Assembly: GCF_006539185.1 (NCBI RefSeq)
Contig: NZ_BJMN01000015.1
Coordinates: forward strand, 62,001-126,000
Length of the DNA: 64,000 bases
Direction: 5' to 3'
Source: Streptomyces gardneri
GTDB lineage: Bacteria; Actinomycetota; Actinomycetes; Streptomycetales; Streptomycetaceae
This document shows, piece after piece, positions 11,001-20,697 of this stretch (the stretch's first letter is position 1; each line of letters begins with the position of its first letter). The translations under genes and the position numbers were made by a program. The notes under the pieces are model-generated. The model was not told the origin of the DNA and ran no database searches. It saw nothing but the letters and a program-made list of their open reading frames with translations.

Positions 11001-14000
11001 AGCGGGTGGCACGGGCCTGCCCGTCCCACTCCTCGCTGGAGTAGCCGCCGCCGAGGTAGGCGTGCGCGAGGGTCTCCGGCTTGACGACCCCGGCCTTGGA
11101 GCCGATCTTGGCACCGTCGAGGTACAGCGACTGACCGGTCGGCCCGCCGGTGATGACCACGTGGTGCCACGCGTTGTCGGTGACCTTCACACCACCCATG
11201 ACCGGCCAGCCCGCGGAAGGGCCGTCCCACAGGTGGCCGCGGAGCTTGCCCTCCCCGTCGACGAGGAGACTCGCGTTCCACATCGTCGGGGTGGTCCCGA
11301 GTTCGGCGTTCTGCAGGCCGAGCAGGACACCGTTGGGCTTGTCCGTCTTGAACCACAGCTCGACGGAGAGCGAGGAGGCACCACTGATCGACTCGGCCGG
11401 TACGGAGATCGCGCCCTTGGACCCGGCGAGGGTCACCGCTCCGTCGTCGCCGTCGAGGAAGGCGCCGACCCCACCGAGGGTGACCCCATCACGGTAGGAG
11501 CCGTTGCCGCCGGCGGATATCTCGTCGACCGCCGCGGCGCCGCTGCTGTCGCCCAGGCGCCAGTAGTTGACGGGGTTCGCGGTCCGGACGGCGTCCGAGT
11601 AGGCCTGGGAGCCCGAGGCGTAGCGGGGCGCGGAGATCTGCCACACACCGCCGCGCTCGTCGGTGACCTTGGTGGCACGCTCGGTGTCGCCGTCGTACTC
11701 GACACGTCCGCCGACGCGGCCCGAGGGCAGGGTGACCTTGGAGAGCTTCGAGGACCCGGTCCGGGCCGCGTGGTGCGCGCGCACGGAGCCCGCGTCGAGG
11801 GCGCGGTGGTAGACCGCGACCTCGTCCATCAGACCCTTGTAGTACCGGGTGCCGTACGTGCCGGCGCCGTCCCACGTGTGGTCGGTGAAGCCGCCGCCGA
11901 GGTAGGTGTACGTCTTGACGGAGTGGCTGACGGGACCGGCGAGGGTGCCGACGGCCTGGCCGTCCAGGTAGAGCGTCTGACCGGTGCCGGTGCTGGTGAG
12001 CACGGCGTGGTGCCAGGCGTTGTCGGTGACGGTGGCCGCGGAGGTCATCGGGGTGAGGCCGCCGTCAGCCTTCTCGAACGCTCCGCGCAGCTTGCCGGCC
12101 GAGTCGACGGCCAGCACGGGGTTGTAGACGTTGGGGTGCGTCGTGCCCAGCGGGTCGTCCTGGAAGCCGACGAGAACTCCGTTCGGAGTGTCCGTCTTGA
12201 ACCACAGCTCCACCGACAGCACGGTCGAGGAGGCCAGCGTCGACTCCGGCAGCTCCACGGAGGAGTTCGTGCCGTTGAAGGAGGCGGCCTTGTTGCTCGT
12301 GCCGCTCAGGGCCCCGGCACCGCCAAGGGTGACATCACGGAAGTGCCCGGCGTTCATGCCGGTACGGGAGACCGCCTCGCTCTGCGCGGCCTCGCCCTCG
12401 GTCTCGCCCAGCCGCCAGTAGGCCACCGGGTCGGCGTCCTGCACCATGCCCCGGTAGTGGGAGCCGCCGGTGTACTCGTACACCGTGCACGCGGTGGTGG
12501 ACGACGGCGGGCAGACCTTGGTCAGCAGGTCGCCCTGGTAGGTGTACGACCAGACGAGAGCCGGTGCGGACGGACCGACGGCGTCGGTGGAGACGGAGGA
12601 GACATGCGCGCCGCTCCAGGTGAACCTCAGCGCCCGCTGCGACAGCGCGTCGGTGGCCTTGGTCAGCTTGCCGCCGGTGTAGGCGAGCAGCTGCTCACGG
12701 TCGTGACCGTCCTTGATCCTGGTCAGCAGACCGGTCGTGTCGAAGGAGTACAGCGCCGCGGACGCGTCGCGCAGCGTCCAGCCGCCGCCCTCCACGGACG
12801 TCAGCACGCCCATCGAACCGGAGGGCGCGCTGTACGTGCCGTCGCTGTTCTTGCCGAAGCGGACCTGAGCACCGTTCGCGAGGGTGATCACGACGCTGCC
12901 GTCGGGTTCGGAGGCGGCCCGCATGTCCCAGCGGGTCGCCCAGCCGGCGCCGAAGGCACTGGTCTTGCGCGGGTCCTGCGAGTTGTACGTGCGAACGACC
13001 GCCAGCTCGGGGCCGGTCGTGGGCACGGAGGCGTCGGTGGCGGCGGTCACGTAGTTGCCGGACCGCTCGCCGAACGTCCGGCCGTTGTCTGCGCCGCCCA
13101 GGTGGGAGGTGATGACCGGCTGCGGGACCTGCGTGGTGAGGATCGAGGGCGCGGTCCGGGCCGACTGGTCCTTGCCGTCGTTGACGTAGGCGTACCAGGC
13201 GTAGGTCTTCGCCCACTTCAGCCAGCCCGCCGGAACGGTCCAGCTCGGCGAGGCCGCGTGGGTGTTGCCGCGGCAGTTCTTCCGCGTGTCCTTCCCCTCG
13301 ACCTCGCACACCTCGAACTGGTAGGTCAGCGCGCCGGGGTACTTGTCATGGTCGGTGGCCGAGGCCCACAGCGTCGGATTGAGGGTGTCCACGAGCGTGC
13401 CGCTCGGCGGACTCGCCCCGGTGATGTACGGCACCGCGTTGGTGGCCTCCACGCGCATCGCGGCGGCGGGAACGCCCTGCGAGGCGAAGGAGTTGACCTG
13501 GTACTCGTCCATCGTCCAGGCGATCGCGTACGTACCCGGCGCGAGTGGCGCGATGTGGGCGTCGAGCGTGACCGAGGCGCCCGGGGCCACGTCGTAGGGC
13601 ATGTCGGTCCAACGGATCTTGGACCAGTAGTCGCCTCCGACCTGATTCCCGTTGCCGTCGTACAGGTCGTAGCGGAGCTTGAAGTTGCTGTTCTTGGGCC
13701 AGGTCTGCTGGCCCTGATTGGTGACGGTGACCCTGAAGACACCCTCGGAGGTGGCGGTGATGGGCGAGACGAAGTGGCCGAGCTGGTAGCTCGCGCCGTA
13801 CTTGGTCCACGAGACGTCGAGGCTGGGCACGCCGCTGCCGTCGTCGGAGTGGAACTGCTTCCAGCTCTTGGAGTCGTCCGTGGCCGCCTTGACCGCCAGG
13901 CCGTAGTTCGCCTTCCGGCCGTGCGTCCAGTCGTCGACGAGCTGACGGCCCTCGCTGCCGAGGGGGATGCTCTCCCAGGCCGGGGCGCAGGACCACGTCT

Positions 14001-15444
14001 CGGTGCCGGTGGGACGCCAGCCGTGGGCGAAGCTCTTCGAGCCGAGCGCCGGACCCGTGGCGGGACCGGGGAAGACGGAGGTGCTGCCTTCGGACCAGTT
14101 CGACGTGATCGGGTGAACGGTCACGGGGCGCGCGGTGCACGACTGGGACCAGGAGTTGTACAGCGCCAGATTGGCGTTGATCACCCAGGCGTTCTTCAGG
14201 CTTCCGGTGTTCAGCCCGTCGAAGCGCAGGAAGCTCGCGGCCTTGTGGCCGCCGCCGTCGTACGTGCCGACCTTGAGCACGTCGGCGCTGGAGAAGTTGG
14301 TGTTGTAGGGAGATTCGACGTACGTGCCTGAGGTCGCCTTGACTCCGGTCACCGACGGGTCGACCTTGACGGGGTAGACCCGCTGGGGGTCCGCGAGCCA
14401 CTTACGGTCAAGGGAGACGACCAGCGTCTGAAGGCCTTCGCGGCTCTCCAGGCGGTAGGTGACCCCGGAGGAGATGGCGCCTTCGGCGGCGTTCTCCGTG
14501 TGTCGGGAGTCCTCCATCCAACCTGCCGGCATGGTGGCCTGTTGCCGCCCGGAGGCATCGGTGAAGACGACACCGCCGTGGCCGTCCAGCTTGGCCGTGA
14601 GGCCGTTCAGGACGAGAGGGAAACGCCACTCGGTGGGAGCGGACCGGTCCTTGAGGACCAGCGTCTCCTTGACCGAGTCACTGCCCGCGACGAGCTGCAC
14701 GTCCGCGGCGGGACGGATCTCCGGGTAGGTGATCGTGCTGCCTGTGGCCTCACCGATGGAGTGGGAGGCGCCCTCGATGGAGTACCCGAGCGAGGCGGTG
14801 TCGTTCACGCCGAGACGTACCAGGGGCGCGGCGTCGGCGTACGCACCCAGGGCGATCCTGTTCTCGGAGGACTTGGGCTGCCAGGCGGGAGCCACGGCCG
14901 CTCCGCCGAGCGGAGTCACCGCGTTCTGGCTCTGGGTGAGCCGGGAGTCGATGCCCTTCCACTTGCCGTCCCGGGCAAGGAAGTTGACCGGCTCGTTGTA
15001 GAAACGGGTGGTGTACGTCCCGTCCTTGTTCAGGAACGTGCGGGCCTGCCTGGTGCGCTCGGCCGGCAGCTCGGCGCTGGTCTTCGGGTCGAAGCTCTTG
15101 CGCTGCGGCGTTGCGGGCGCGGCCACCTTGACGAACGGCGTCCTGGCCGGCCGCTTGGGCGCACCGCCCAGCCGCTGTTGCGTGGTGCCGCCGTCCGGCG
15201 GGAGTTCGCCCGGCGCCTTGAGCGCGCCGCTGCGTCCCCCTCCCGCCGTGGCGTCGGTGGCATCGCCGGAGGCGCTGTGGCCCCGGCCGCGCGCCGTTCC
15301 CCAGCCCTGCTCGGGCAGTTCGCCGGCTCCACGGCCGGTCTTTGCGGTGACCCAGTTGTCCACCGCGAGTGCGGCCTGTTCTGTACCTGCCAGAACGGCC
15401 ATGACAAATGCCACTAGGAGTACCAGTGGTCGCGCTGTGCGCAC
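5005..15444 (-). CDS. Giant RHS/YD-repeat polymorphic toxin with LamG domains and C-terminal endonuclease
   Basis: About 3,480 codons without interruption. A hydrophobic signal or anchor segment ([16 protein letters not shown]) is followed by a Pro/Gly-rich stretch, a DNRLRE-like adhesion domain (roughly 370-530), a jelly-roll/FnIII-like part, the first RHS repeats, three LamG/ConA-type lectin domains (each opening with A-P--YW-L-E/D; genomic 12.4, 11.6 and 10.9 kb), then many YD repeats (YDA-GR--) to the RHS core boundary [10 protein letters not shown] near 6090. A Gly/Pro run and a His-containing endonuclease domain follow: [10 protein letters not shown] (putative catalytic His) and [13 protein letters not shown], as in DNA/RNA non-specific endonucleases. 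RHS shells encapsulate the toxin and deliver it by contact. GTG 15442-15444 has GGGGGAAG upstream; ATG 15457-15459 is the longer alternative. Confidence 0.93.
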   Translation of the reverse strand: MRTARPLVLLVAFVMAVLAGTEQAALAVDNWVTAKTGRGAGELPEQGWGTARGRGHSASGDATDATAGGGRSGALKAPGELPPDGGTTQQRLGGAPKRPARTPFVKVAAPATPQRKSFDPKTSAELPAERTRQARTFLNKDGTYTTRFYNEPVNFLARDGKWKGIDSRLTQSQNAVTPLGGAAVAPAWQPKSSENRIALGAYADAAPLVRLGVNDTASLGYSIEGASHSIGEATGSTITYPEIRPAADVQLVAGSDSVKETLVLKDRSAPTEWRFPLVLNGLTAKLDGHGGVVFTDASGRQQATMPAGWMEDSRHTENAAEGAISSGVTYRLESREGLQTLVVSLDRKWLADPQRVYPVKVDPSVTGVKATSGTYVESPYNTNFSSADVLKVGTYDGGGHKAASFLRFDGLNTGSLKNAWVINANLALYNSWSQSCTARPVTVHPITSNWSEGSTSVFPGPATGPALGSKSFAHGWRPTGTETWSCAPAWESIPLGSEGRQLVDDWTHGRKANYGLAVKAATDDSKSWKQFHSDDGSGVPSLDVSWTKYGASYQLGHFVSPITATSEGVFRVTVTNQGQQTWPKNSNFKLRYDLYDGNGNQVGGDYWSKIRWTDMPYDVAPGASVTLDAHIAPLAPGTYAIAWTMDEYQVNSFASQGVPAAAMRVEATNAVPYITGASPPSGTLVDTLNPTLWASATDHDKYPGALTYQFEVCEVEGKDTRKNCRGNTHAASPSWTVPAGWLKWAKTYAWYAYVNDGKDQSARTAPSILTTQVPQPVITSHLGGADNGRTFGERSGNYVTAATDASVPTTGPELAVVRTYNSQDPRKTSAFGAGWATRWDMRAASEPDGSVVITLANGAQVRFGKNSDGTYSAPSGSMGVLTSVEGGGWTLRDASAALYSFDTTGLLTRIKDGHDREQLLAYTGGKLTKATDALSQRALRFTWSGAHVSSVSTDAVGPSAPALVWSYTYQGDLLTKVCPPSSTTACTVYEYTGGSHYRGMVQDADPVAYWRLGETEGEAAQSEAVSRTGMNAGHFRDVTLGGAGALSGTSNKAASFNGTNSSVELPESTLASSTVLSVELWFKTDTPNGVLVGFQDDPLGTTHPNVYNPVLAVDSAGKLRGAFEKADGGLTPMTSAATVTDNAWHHAVLTSTGTGQTLYLDGQAVGTLAGPVSHSVKTYTYLGGGFTDHTWDGAGTYGTRYYKGLMDEVAVYHRALDAGSVRAHHAARTGSSKLSKVTLPSGRVGGRVEYDGDTERATKVTDERGGVWQISAPRYASGSQAYSDAVRTANPVNYWRLGDSSGAAAVDEISAGGNGSYRDGVTLGGVGAFLDGDDGAVTLAGSKGAISVPAESISGASSLSVELWFKTDKPNGVLLGLQNAELGTTPTMWNASLLVDGEGKLRGHLWDGPSAGWPVMGGVKVTDNAWHHVVITGGPTGQSLYLDGAKIGSKAGVVKPETLAHAYLGGGYSSEEWDGQARATRYFNGRLDEAAFYTKELDAQTVADHYKARNRLVTGSGDQYQGAVMADAPSGYWQLNETGGTTVVNKVAAAGAHGTYTKATPGATGAFGPGDGSAAEFSGDGYAELVGGHLPNTDLSVELWFRTTKPGVLFSDQEKPLPDALAYAPVLYVGSDNKLHGQYFTRGVGATNTSPNTVTDNEWHHAVVTAQGPTHTLYLDGAQVAQTTTVPVTHETNQRTYIGAGYTKWWPASPGDGVQYFTGRIDEVAVYPRTLSGDQVARHYSARSHASGSSLTSTVTVTDPTGAKTSSTFDAVRGQRPTASTDADGGVTTFSYDVGGFLHTVTDPNGHATITGHDERGNTVSTTTCRDANSCWTSFAEYYHNASDPLDPRNGKQVAVRDGRSTGSGDNRYRTTTSYTTLGLTDTVTLADGRAVVTTYMTGSEPAVGGGTTPRGLVATQKTPGGATTSYAYFASGDVAKSTAPGGLVTSYTYDAIGRKLTETEVSDAHPAGVTRTFTHDSMSRVSSETGPGVKNEITGVTHTAKVSRTYDADGQLLTESTEDTTGGDATRTTTYRYNALGLNESVTDAAGNESVFGHDALGRVIRETDPAGNVITHAFTKRGLPAESVLKDWTGDPSGQPRDLVLVSHAYDPAGRLASTTDAMGATTAFTYYDDGLQASKTAKQVTQANGSKKDIVLESAVYDGAGNAVTRTESGGRTTVDTVDATGRTTRSVFDPNGLNRVTTVTYDGDNRVTEQTQSIDGSGKKLTSTTEYDVAGNTKKATVTDGTRTRVTSGTFDQRGLALTQVSPRGNTATSRYDALGRLVEATAPQVQVEENGAAATAASPTALSGYNTFGEVTETRDARGLVTRTETDKLGRPVAVTLPDYTAPGSATPITAVKRTTYDRLGKPASTTDPLGRTTSYVYDQLGNLVSSTAPAIGGAQGLQAPGATTLGGTSTALSGGGVTAYTWTPTGLRLSATDPTGARTESTYDELGRKLTATTIERRPTLQHLVTRYVLDDAGNLSEWTTPGGRRTATTYNTAGEALTVTDPLGGVTRSAYDGLGRKTESTDATGRRTVTAYDVLGKPLTVSDYGTGTTVLRSVSSEYDAEGNVTASVSAGGARRTYTYDALGRMTKQVEPVTGTDSITTTFGYDAAGNRTRLTDGRGKATYYTFNTWGLPESTIEPATSQHWNPDVRTWTNNYDAAGQLLTELLPGNVKRQKTYDALGRLTGETGSGTAVATRPRSLSYDLAGRLTGLGGDGVLAGNTYNYNDRGQLLNADGPSGTSSYVYDADGLLTSRTDAAGTTGFTYDQAGRLSTTTDPLTGTQLRSGYDAAGRPTAEEYARPAAGGTWTIGARRSYTYDALGRRVDDSVAKLGTGGKVLGQAYEYDLDDRLVKKSATGTAGAAVETYGYDLAGRMTSETVGGTTTAFEWDKAGNLTKRGDITATYDSRNRLETWGGQSISYSARGTEKTVTEGGNSRQIATDAFERTITNGTSTFTYDSLDRVLSHGGAAFAYDGATNDLVKDGTTSYNRNPGGTLLASATTGTAGSARLAVTDQHTDLVAGLTADGTEVSSSRAYDPFGKVTAANGANPAVGYQSGWTDGSTGEVNMASRWYQPGIGSFTSRDTWQIDPKPSVQANRYTYGNASPLNETDPTGHCPPCLAALAFAGGISAETALWWLAGATAVTGTALVTDQYIRNKAMTTSATGSWATTGVYTGPYVGPRSTVGDWAYSGNAASGACTRNCGGGPGPGPGPGRGPGKGRGPGGGALGKTVVNIVKIIAQNPNNPAPARRPEFDWGTGDSRWTLDSGYMKQFSQEDFQEMMLTFGFTPEQAAEMYNNPDAGVSAPNGGQNPCDRDRSERFRYMPTVTARTIEGADRETATGVAALICPSDLKPKNSRGPRKGTWEPPGYVYENPRNSKSVVFNRSHILGDRFHGDWIKENIFTGFKQMNDPEMKKCENRMAKTLKSEPVLYFGKLEYGNGRENIPTAIQMDAFTQKKSRLFSVNVKNIPDPQVTC

Positions 15445-15459
15445 GGACTTCCCCCACAT

Positions 15460-15825
15460 AGATGATCAGTGGGAATGTCCTACCGGCACACACAGCCTAC
15501 TCACAACATTCGGCTGAATCTCGCACACCCTCTCTGTGGTCCGAGGAGGGTATTCGCCACCTTGAAACCGTGACAAATCGTCATATACTCGCGTCACGGC
15601 CTCTCTTGGCAAGTGAGGAAGATCATGTCGGCTCCAGGAACTGTCACTTCCTGTGAACATGCGACCCGTGCAGGGCATCGCTTTCAGCCACCTCGCGCGT
15701 TGTCCGGCGTCGTCGTGAAGCGGTCGCGCGGCTCCCGCTTGAGGATCCGTCGGTCACCTCGGCCGCGCGGGGGACGAGACGGCCGCGACCGTCTCGATCC
15801 AGCGTCGTCCGGCGTCTGCTTGCTG
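15460..15825. other. Intergenic region upstream of the RHS toxin
   Basis: No gene is supported here. It should carry the minus-strand promoter of the RHS gene; the stretch 15490-15610 is more AT-rich than its surroundings. I could not place a convincing -35/-10 pair. Confidence 0.5.
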
Positions 15826-15900
15826 TATCTGGACGGCTGCTCTGTGGACGGATCGCACGTCCGGGCCCTCAAAGGCACCTCGCGTGACACCCATCCCGGC
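15826..15900 (+). pseudogene. IS5-family transposase scrap (plus-strand piece)
   Basis: Reads LYLDGCSVDGSHVRALKG, the block around the first catalytic Asp of IS5-type transposases (V-DGSHVRALKGG). It is separated from, and oriented opposite to, the block that should directly precede it (see the minus-strand piece at 15915-16030), so the relic has been inverted internally. Confidence 0.6.
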
Positions 15901-15914
15901 GTCGCCGAGGTGGC

Positions 15915-16030
15915 CGTCGTGGTCGGCGAAGTTCTGTCAGCAGGGCGGCGTGCAGGCGTGGCCACACCTCGGCATCTGTCCAGTCCCGTAGCCGGCGCCA
16001 GGCCGTCGAGGATCACGACGGCCGTGACCA
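15915..16030 (-). pseudogene. IS5-family transposase scrap (minus-strand piece)
   Basis: Minus-strand frame reads TAWRRLRDWTDAEVWPRL followed by HAALLTELR, the helix-rich block that in IS5 transposases lies immediately N-terminal to DGSHVRALKG. That next block is found on the opposite strand about 40 bp away. Neither piece has a start, a complete catalytic triad or a terminal repeat. Confidence 0.6.
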
Positions 16031-16258
16031 CGGTCGCGAGCGAGACGACCCGGCTCACGGTGAACGCCGTGCCGTTCACACGGCTGTGCGGTGGGGCCCG
16101 CTTCCGACCGATGGCATCACCCATGGGTGTCCTCCGGGCGGTGCTCGGGCGCGGCGGCCGGGCGGATGCGCATCAGTAGACGGGGCCGGTGCCATTCGCG
16201 CATCTCGGGCCATGGTGCGTTCGGCGGCCCAGCCGATGACGGCCCGGCCCCTGGAGCG

Positions 16259-16879
16259 TCAGCGTCTGCGGGCGCGGGCCCGTCGGAGGAGCATGCCGGC
16301 CGCGGTGCCGGCGAGCACGATGCCGGCCAGGCCCGCGAGGGACCATCCCACCGCACGGTCACCCCGCTCGTCGGCCGGGTCCGTCCGCGACGGTGCCGGC
16401 GCGGAGGTGGCCGGGGCGGTCGTGGTGGGGGCCGGGGCGGATGGGGCGGTCGTGGTGGGGGTCGGGCGGGGGGCGGGGGGCGAGGGGTCGACCACGGGGA
16501 CCTGGACCTCGCGTTCGGCGTGGCCCAGGGCGGGGAAGCCCACGTTGACGGTGACCTTCCAGGTGCCGGGGGCGAGCACCTCGGCGGTGGTCCAGCCGGT
16601 GCGTGTGCCAGGGGCGCGGACCAGGGGCCACGGCCCCAGGGAACGGGATCCGTCGGGGCTGGTCGCGTTCACCGTGGCGGCGACGGTCTCCTCGACGGCG
16701 TCCCCGTCGTTCTCCCAGGTGATCTCGGTCGTGACGTGGCCGTCCCGCTGACCGGTCACCACCACCTTGACGGTGTCGCCGTGGGCCTGGGCGGTGGCTG
16801 GCACGGCCAGGGCCTGGGCGAAGAGCATGAGCAGGAGGCAGAAGCCCGTACGGGTACGGGAAGCAAGGTGTGTGCGCAT
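16259..16879 (-). CDS. Secreted, C-terminally membrane-anchored protein of unknown function
   Basis: 206 residues. A signal peptide (RTGFCLLLMLFAQALAVPATAQA) is followed by an Ig-like/beta-sandwich segment (residues ~35-125; DTVKVVVTGQRDGHV, TTEITWENDGDAVEETV, WKVTVNVG), a Pro/Thr/Ala-rich linker and a C-terminal helix (AVGWSLAGLAGIVLAGTAAGML) ending in RRARARRR. This makes it a surface protein held by its C-terminal helix. The beta domain has features of proteins that present a folded module outside the membrane, but I cannot name a function. Start ATG 16877-16879 has only a weak ribosome site. It follows the zincin gene in the same direction but is separated from it by a strong hairpin. Confidence 0.75.
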   Translation of the reverse strand: MRTHLASRTRTGFCLLLMLFAQALAVPATAQAHGDTVKVVVTGQRDGHVTTEITWENDGDAVEETVAATVNATSPDGSRSLGPWPLVRAPGTRTGWTTAEVLAPGTWKVTVNVGFPALGHAEREVQVPVVDPSPPAPRPTPTTTAPSAPAPTTTAPATSAPAPSRTDPADERGDRAVGWSLAGLAGIVLAGTAAGMLLRRARARRR

Positions 16880-16955
16880 CGTTGCTGTGCTCCAGGTGCG
16901 TGAGATGCGGTGCGTGCGGAGTGCGGAATGCGGAATGTGGAGCGCCGGGGTGGGC

Positions 16956-16988
16956 GCCGGTGGACGGTCGTGGTGACCGTCCACCGGC
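16956..16988. terminator. Perfect 14-bp stem hairpin
   Basis: Arms 16956-16969 and 16975-16988 (GCCGGTGGACGGTC and its complement) with loop GTGGT. It lies about 50 bp downstream of the minus-strand zincin stop at 17041, so it is the likely terminator of that gene and separates it from the following one. Confidence 0.7.
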
Positions 16989-17040
16989 GTCGGACCGGAC
17001 GACCGGGGCCGCTTGCCCGGCCCTGGTCCGGCGGTCGGGG

Positions 17041-19140
17041 TCAGGAGGCCTTCTGGACCGTCCACGCCTGGGTCGCGGCACCGTTCGCGCGCCGCAGGTC
17101 GAGCAGCCAGCTCCCGTAGTACGGGCGGTCGCTCACCGTCAGGGCGTAGCCGCCGCTCGGGTCGGTCACGGTGACCGCTCCGTCGCGAGCGGTCAGCTTC
17201 CACTTCTGCGTGGCCGCGCCGCCGCACGTCTGCTGGGCGATCCACATGCCCGCGGCGGGGGCTCCGCCCGTCTGCAGGCACTTGCCGGAGACGGCGGATC
17301 GGATGCGGACGAGCCCGTTGCCCGCGTCGTCGAACAGCCACTGCTGCTGGGCGTAGCCGGTGGCCCGCGCTCCGACGAGCACCGTGCCGTCGGCGGAGCG
17401 GCCGCCCCAGACCTCGGCGGCCATACCGGTGCCCGCGTTGGCGAGGGTGTAGCGGGTACCGGGCGTGGTCGTGCCGTCGCCCGCTCCTGCCGTACGGAAC
17501 GTGGTCGTCCGCCCGGCCCCGCTGTCACGACCGGACCGGTCGCGGACCGAGACGGCGACCTTGTACTCGGTGCCGGGCCGGAGGTTGTAGATGCGCATCG
17601 ACTGCGACTGGACCCAGGTCAGGTGCCTGCCGTCCAGCAGGACCTGGTACCAGGCGGCGCCCTCGACCTTGGGCCAGCTCACGACGACCGCCGTGGACTG
17701 GATCTGACCGGCCGTCGGCGTCGGTCCGCCGGTGGGCTGCCTGGTCGGGGTCGGGGTCGGGGTGGGAGTGGGGGTGGGGGTGGGCGTCGGGGTGGGAGTG
17801 GGAGTGGGCGTCGGGGTGGGGTTCGGGTTGGGGGTGGTACCGCCCGTGGACCGCATCAGGAACTGGTTGTCGGCGATGTTCCAGTGCGTGGCCAGGTAGC
17901 TGCCGGCCTTGGGATTGGTGTGGAAGTAGTCGTCGTGATTGCAGTCCAGGATGTTCTCGGCCGCCCGGTTGGAGCACACGTACCGCATCTGCGGGTAGTA
18001 CGGGGTGTCCGAGTAGCACATGACGTCGTACTCGTCCGTGCAGTGCGCGCCGCGACTGGTGTTGGGCGCGCTGTTGTTGACCGCGCCGAGGTTGTGTCCC
18101 AGTTCGTGCGCCGCGGTGTGACCGCCCCAGCAGCCCGCGTCGGTACGACCGTAGGAGGGGCCGAAGTTGCTCTGGTTGTTCTGGCCCGGCCGTTCGTCAC
18201 CGGCGAACGTGCCGATGCCGCAGTAGACGTTGGTGTCCGCGAAGATCATGTACTTGCGGTCGCGCCGGTTGAGGCCCTTGGCGGCGAGCGCGTTGTTCGT
18301 CGCGCTGAACTCGGAGAGCGCGGACGAGGGAAGCTCGATGTTGAGGACGGTCGGCGTGCAGTCGGCCGCGGTCACATAGCGGATGTACCGTACGCCGCCG
18401 GTCTCCTTCGCGCTCATGGCGTAGATGAGGTCGGCGTCGGCCGCCCACTTGCGGAACGAGGCGACGTACTCGGCGTACCGGTCGCGGCCCGGGCCGTGCA
18501 CGTACACGACCTGCACGCGGTTGCCGGTGCTGCCGTCGCCGTCGCACTGGACGGTCTGTCCCGCCGGGCCCGCGGCGACCGTCTGGCCGGCGGCCGGCGC
18601 GGTCGGCTTCGGGGCCGCGGCGGCTCCGGTCCTGGCGCCGTCGGCGTCGGCGGCGGGCGCGTCCTGGGGGCTCTCGGCGCCCTTCCCGGAGCCCGCGTCC
18701 CCGGATGTGGGCTTCGCCGGGTCGGCCGCGGTGGCCTTGGTGGTGACGGCGGGAGGCACGTTCGCCTTGATGTCCACGCCCTTGGGCGGAGCGTCGGGCC
18801 CGTGGGTGCACAGGCCCGCGTCGGTGCGGTAGGTGCCCGTGCAACGGTCGCCCCGGGGAGCCGCCTTGAGTCCGTTGTAGACCATGCCGCGCCGGGTGTC
18901 GCTGGCCGGCTTGCCCACGATGGGCTCCGGCTCCTCGTCGCGGGTCGGGGCGGCGGCCGGCGCGAGGGGAACCGTCGCGGGTATGCGCGCCTGCGCGGGG
19001 GTCCCGGGCCCGGCTTCGTTCCCGATGCCGGCGTAGGCGGCCCCTCCGGCGATCGCCGCCGCCGACGCCACTGCGGCGGTGAGGAGCATCAACCCCCGGC
19101 TCTTGCGCCGGTGTTCACGCTTCCTGCGATGTCTAGTCAT
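17041..19140 (-). CDS. Secreted zinc metalloprotease with FnIII and ricin-type lectin domains
   Basis: 699 residues: basic N-terminus and signal/anchor helix (residues ~15-40), a pro-like low-complexity region, a catalytic domain with AAHELGHNLG near residue 347, then SAPNTSRGAHCTDEYDVMCYSD, whose His and Met-turn (DVMCY) are typical of an actinobacterial zincin family. The residue at the usual third-ligand spacing is Asn, so the His in GAHC may supply the third zinc ligand. Then come a (Pro-Thr)n linker (~437-465), a fibronectin-III domain and a C-terminal ricin B-type domain with QQW, GKCLQTGG and TQKWKL repeats. It probably digests extracellular protein while bound to polysaccharide. ATG 19138-19140 has GAGG 6 nt upstream; GTG 19144-19146 lacks one. 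Confidence 0.9.
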   Translation of the reverse strand: MTRHRRKREHRRKSRGLMLLTAAVASAAAIAGGAAYAGIGNEAGPGTPAQARIPATVPLAPAAAPTRDEEPEPIVGKPASDTRRGMVYNGLKAAPRGDRCTGTYRTDAGLCTHGPDAPPKGVDIKANVPPAVTTKATAADPAKPTSGDAGSGKGAESPQDAPAADADGARTGAAAAPKPTAPAAGQTVAAGPAGQTVQCDGDGSTGNRVQVVYVHGPGRDRYAEYVASFRKWAADADLIYAMSAKETGGVRYIRYVTAADCTPTVLNIELPSSALSEFSATNNALAAKGLNRRDRKYMIFADTNVYCGIGTFAGDERPGQNNQSNFGPSYGRTDAGCWGGHTAAHELGHNLGAVNNSAPNTSRGAHCTDEYDVMCYSDTPYYPQMRYVCSNRAAENILDCNHDDYFHTNPKAGSYLATHWNIADNQFLMRSTGGTTPNPNPTPTPTPTPTPTPTPTPTPTPTPTPTRQPTGGPTPTAGQIQSTAVVVSWPKVEGAAWYQVLLDGRHLTWVQSQSMRIYNLRPGTEYKVAVSVRDRSGRDSGAGRTTTFRTAGAGDGTTTPGTRYTLANAGTGMAAEVWGGRSADGTVLVGARATGYAQQQWLFDDAGNGLVRIRSAVSGKCLQTGGAPAAGMWIAQQTCGGAATQKWKLTARDGAVTVTDPSGGYALTVSDRPYYGSWLLDLRRANGAATQAWTVQKAS

Positions 19141-19607
19141 GCGCACCTCAAATCCTTGGTCGGAGGAGTGGGTGCGCGGAAGCCTGCCAGATGCGTGCGG
19201 TGGAGAATCCGGGCAAACGGGAATGCCCGTCGAGATATCTGACCGTTACCTACGGTGCCGTATCTGATGAACAGTCAATGTGCTTACAGATAAGGCGAGT
19301 TGGCAATTCTGCGGTGAATGGTCCAGGCCTTTTCCGGGATCTCGTTATCGAATCGAGATAGGCGAGACAAGGCTATTGACGGCAATTCAGTAAGGTATTC
19401 ATCTATTTATTACCTTTCGAATTCCCCTCGTCACCAGCCGTGAGGAGTGCCGTCGGTGCTCGGCTGAGGGCGAAGCGTTCGCTCGCCTCTCCCCGGAGCC
19501 GGCCCCCGGAACCTTGCGGCCGAAGACCGGTGGGACGGTCCGTCCTGCCGTACGCACGGTTGGCGTTGGCCGTCGACCGGCGGCGTGGCGCCCGCCCCGT
19601 GACGCGC
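19141..19607. other. AT-rich intergenic region
   Basis: Positions 19250-19430 are distinctly AT-rich for this DNA. The stretch separates the zincin from the frameshifted gene at 19608 and probably contains the zincin promoter. No coding sequence is supported. Confidence 0.5.
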
Positions 19608-20508
19608 TCAGACGGGCGGCATCAAGTCGCTCTCGCTGACGGTGTACGTCAGCGGGGGATAGGTGAAGTCCGGCTCCTGGTTCTCGCGGCGCCACAGCCG
19701 GTTGAACTCCTGCCGCTGCTCGTCGTCCGCCACCGACAGGGGCGTGCCCTGCGGAAGGTGCGCACGTCCGTCATGGAAGCGGACGAAGGTCCTCGAACGT
19801 CCCAGCCGGTGCAGTGCGTCCTCTTCCGGCCGTCGCTTTCGAACCGGACGGTGATCTCCCACCCGGGCCAGACACCGAGCGGGCGCGGGCCGCGCTCGAT
19901 CGCGAGGACCCCGCAGATGCTTCCGGCGTGGCCATGGTCGTACCGGCCGCCGCCGACGCGGGGACCGACCTGGGTGGCGATCCACTCCTCGTAGGTCATC
20001 TCGAACCCCGCCTTGCGGTCGCCCAACAGCTCGGCGGGCATAGTGCCGTCGCGCCTGTCACCTGTCGCAGTGGCTGCGGGCGGAGGGGTTGACGGTGCCG
20101 CAGTCCGTGGGCCACGACGGGCAGCCGTAGTCGTGGCAGGCGACTGGGGAAGAGCCGGTGTTCCAACGTGGACCAGCGTGACCCGGTTGCCGTCAGCGCG
20201 CTTCAGGTGATCGGCGCGGGCTGGGTGACAGTGAGCTCGGTCGGCCAGTACGGGGCGGCCTCGCCGCAGATGCCTTCGGTCCACTTGGTGGCGCGGGGTT
20301 GGCAGGAGTCGTGGCCGACGCTGGAGGGGAGAGGACCTCGGACAGGGCATCGGTATCGGCGCCGTCCTCGCCGAACCACTCCGGAACCGGGCGCTCGGCA
20401 CACCCGCCATCTACACATCGACAAGAGGTAGTTCGACCAGAAGCCCGGGTGGACCAGCAGCGACTCGCCCGGCACCAACGGGCCGACGTCATATGCCTTG
20501 ATCAGCAC
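19608..20508 (-). pseudogene. Multiply frameshifted gene, function unknown
   Basis: Plausible protein sequence switches frame at least three times going leftwards from GTG 20506-20508: AYDVGPLVPGESLLVHPGFW, then VDGGCAERPVPEWFGEDG, then SVGHDSCQPRATKWTEGICG, then MTYEEWIATQVGPRVGGG with WEITVRFESDG, finally SVADDEQRQEFNRLWRREN and the terminal YTVSESDLMPPV. Each piece looks coding (charged and aromatic residues in place of the Arg/Ala-rich noise of shadow frames) and together they could make a protein of about 300 residues. No family is recognised. It is either a decayed gene or a region with base-call errors. Confidence 0.5.
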
Positions 20509-20697
20509 CTCTCGATCCTGTCACCAGCCACTGACACGGTCCGATCCGGGATCGGCAACAGGGCGCTGCCCAGTCACGGGACACCCCTTAAGCTACCGTT
20601 CGGTAATTCAAGGGGGAGTTCTCGTCCGAGGACTCTGGGTCCGTGTCGCCGGTCGACCAGCCGTGACGCATGCGCGGGCCCTCGACATAGGACGTAT

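Noticed and set aside
8038..14331. Plus-strand open frame of ~2,100 codons (and one at 6091-7884) antisense to the RHS gene
   Set aside because: Arg/Gly/Val-rich shadow produced by the codon bias of the real gene; no domains, no ribosome site. Antisense frames of similar type occur opposite the zincin, HINT toxin, MFS and FG-GAP genes.
17735..17845. (PT)n tract as a microsatellite or CRISPR-like repeat
   Set aside because: It is the Pro-Thr linker of the secreted zincin, in frame and with normal Streptomyces codon use.
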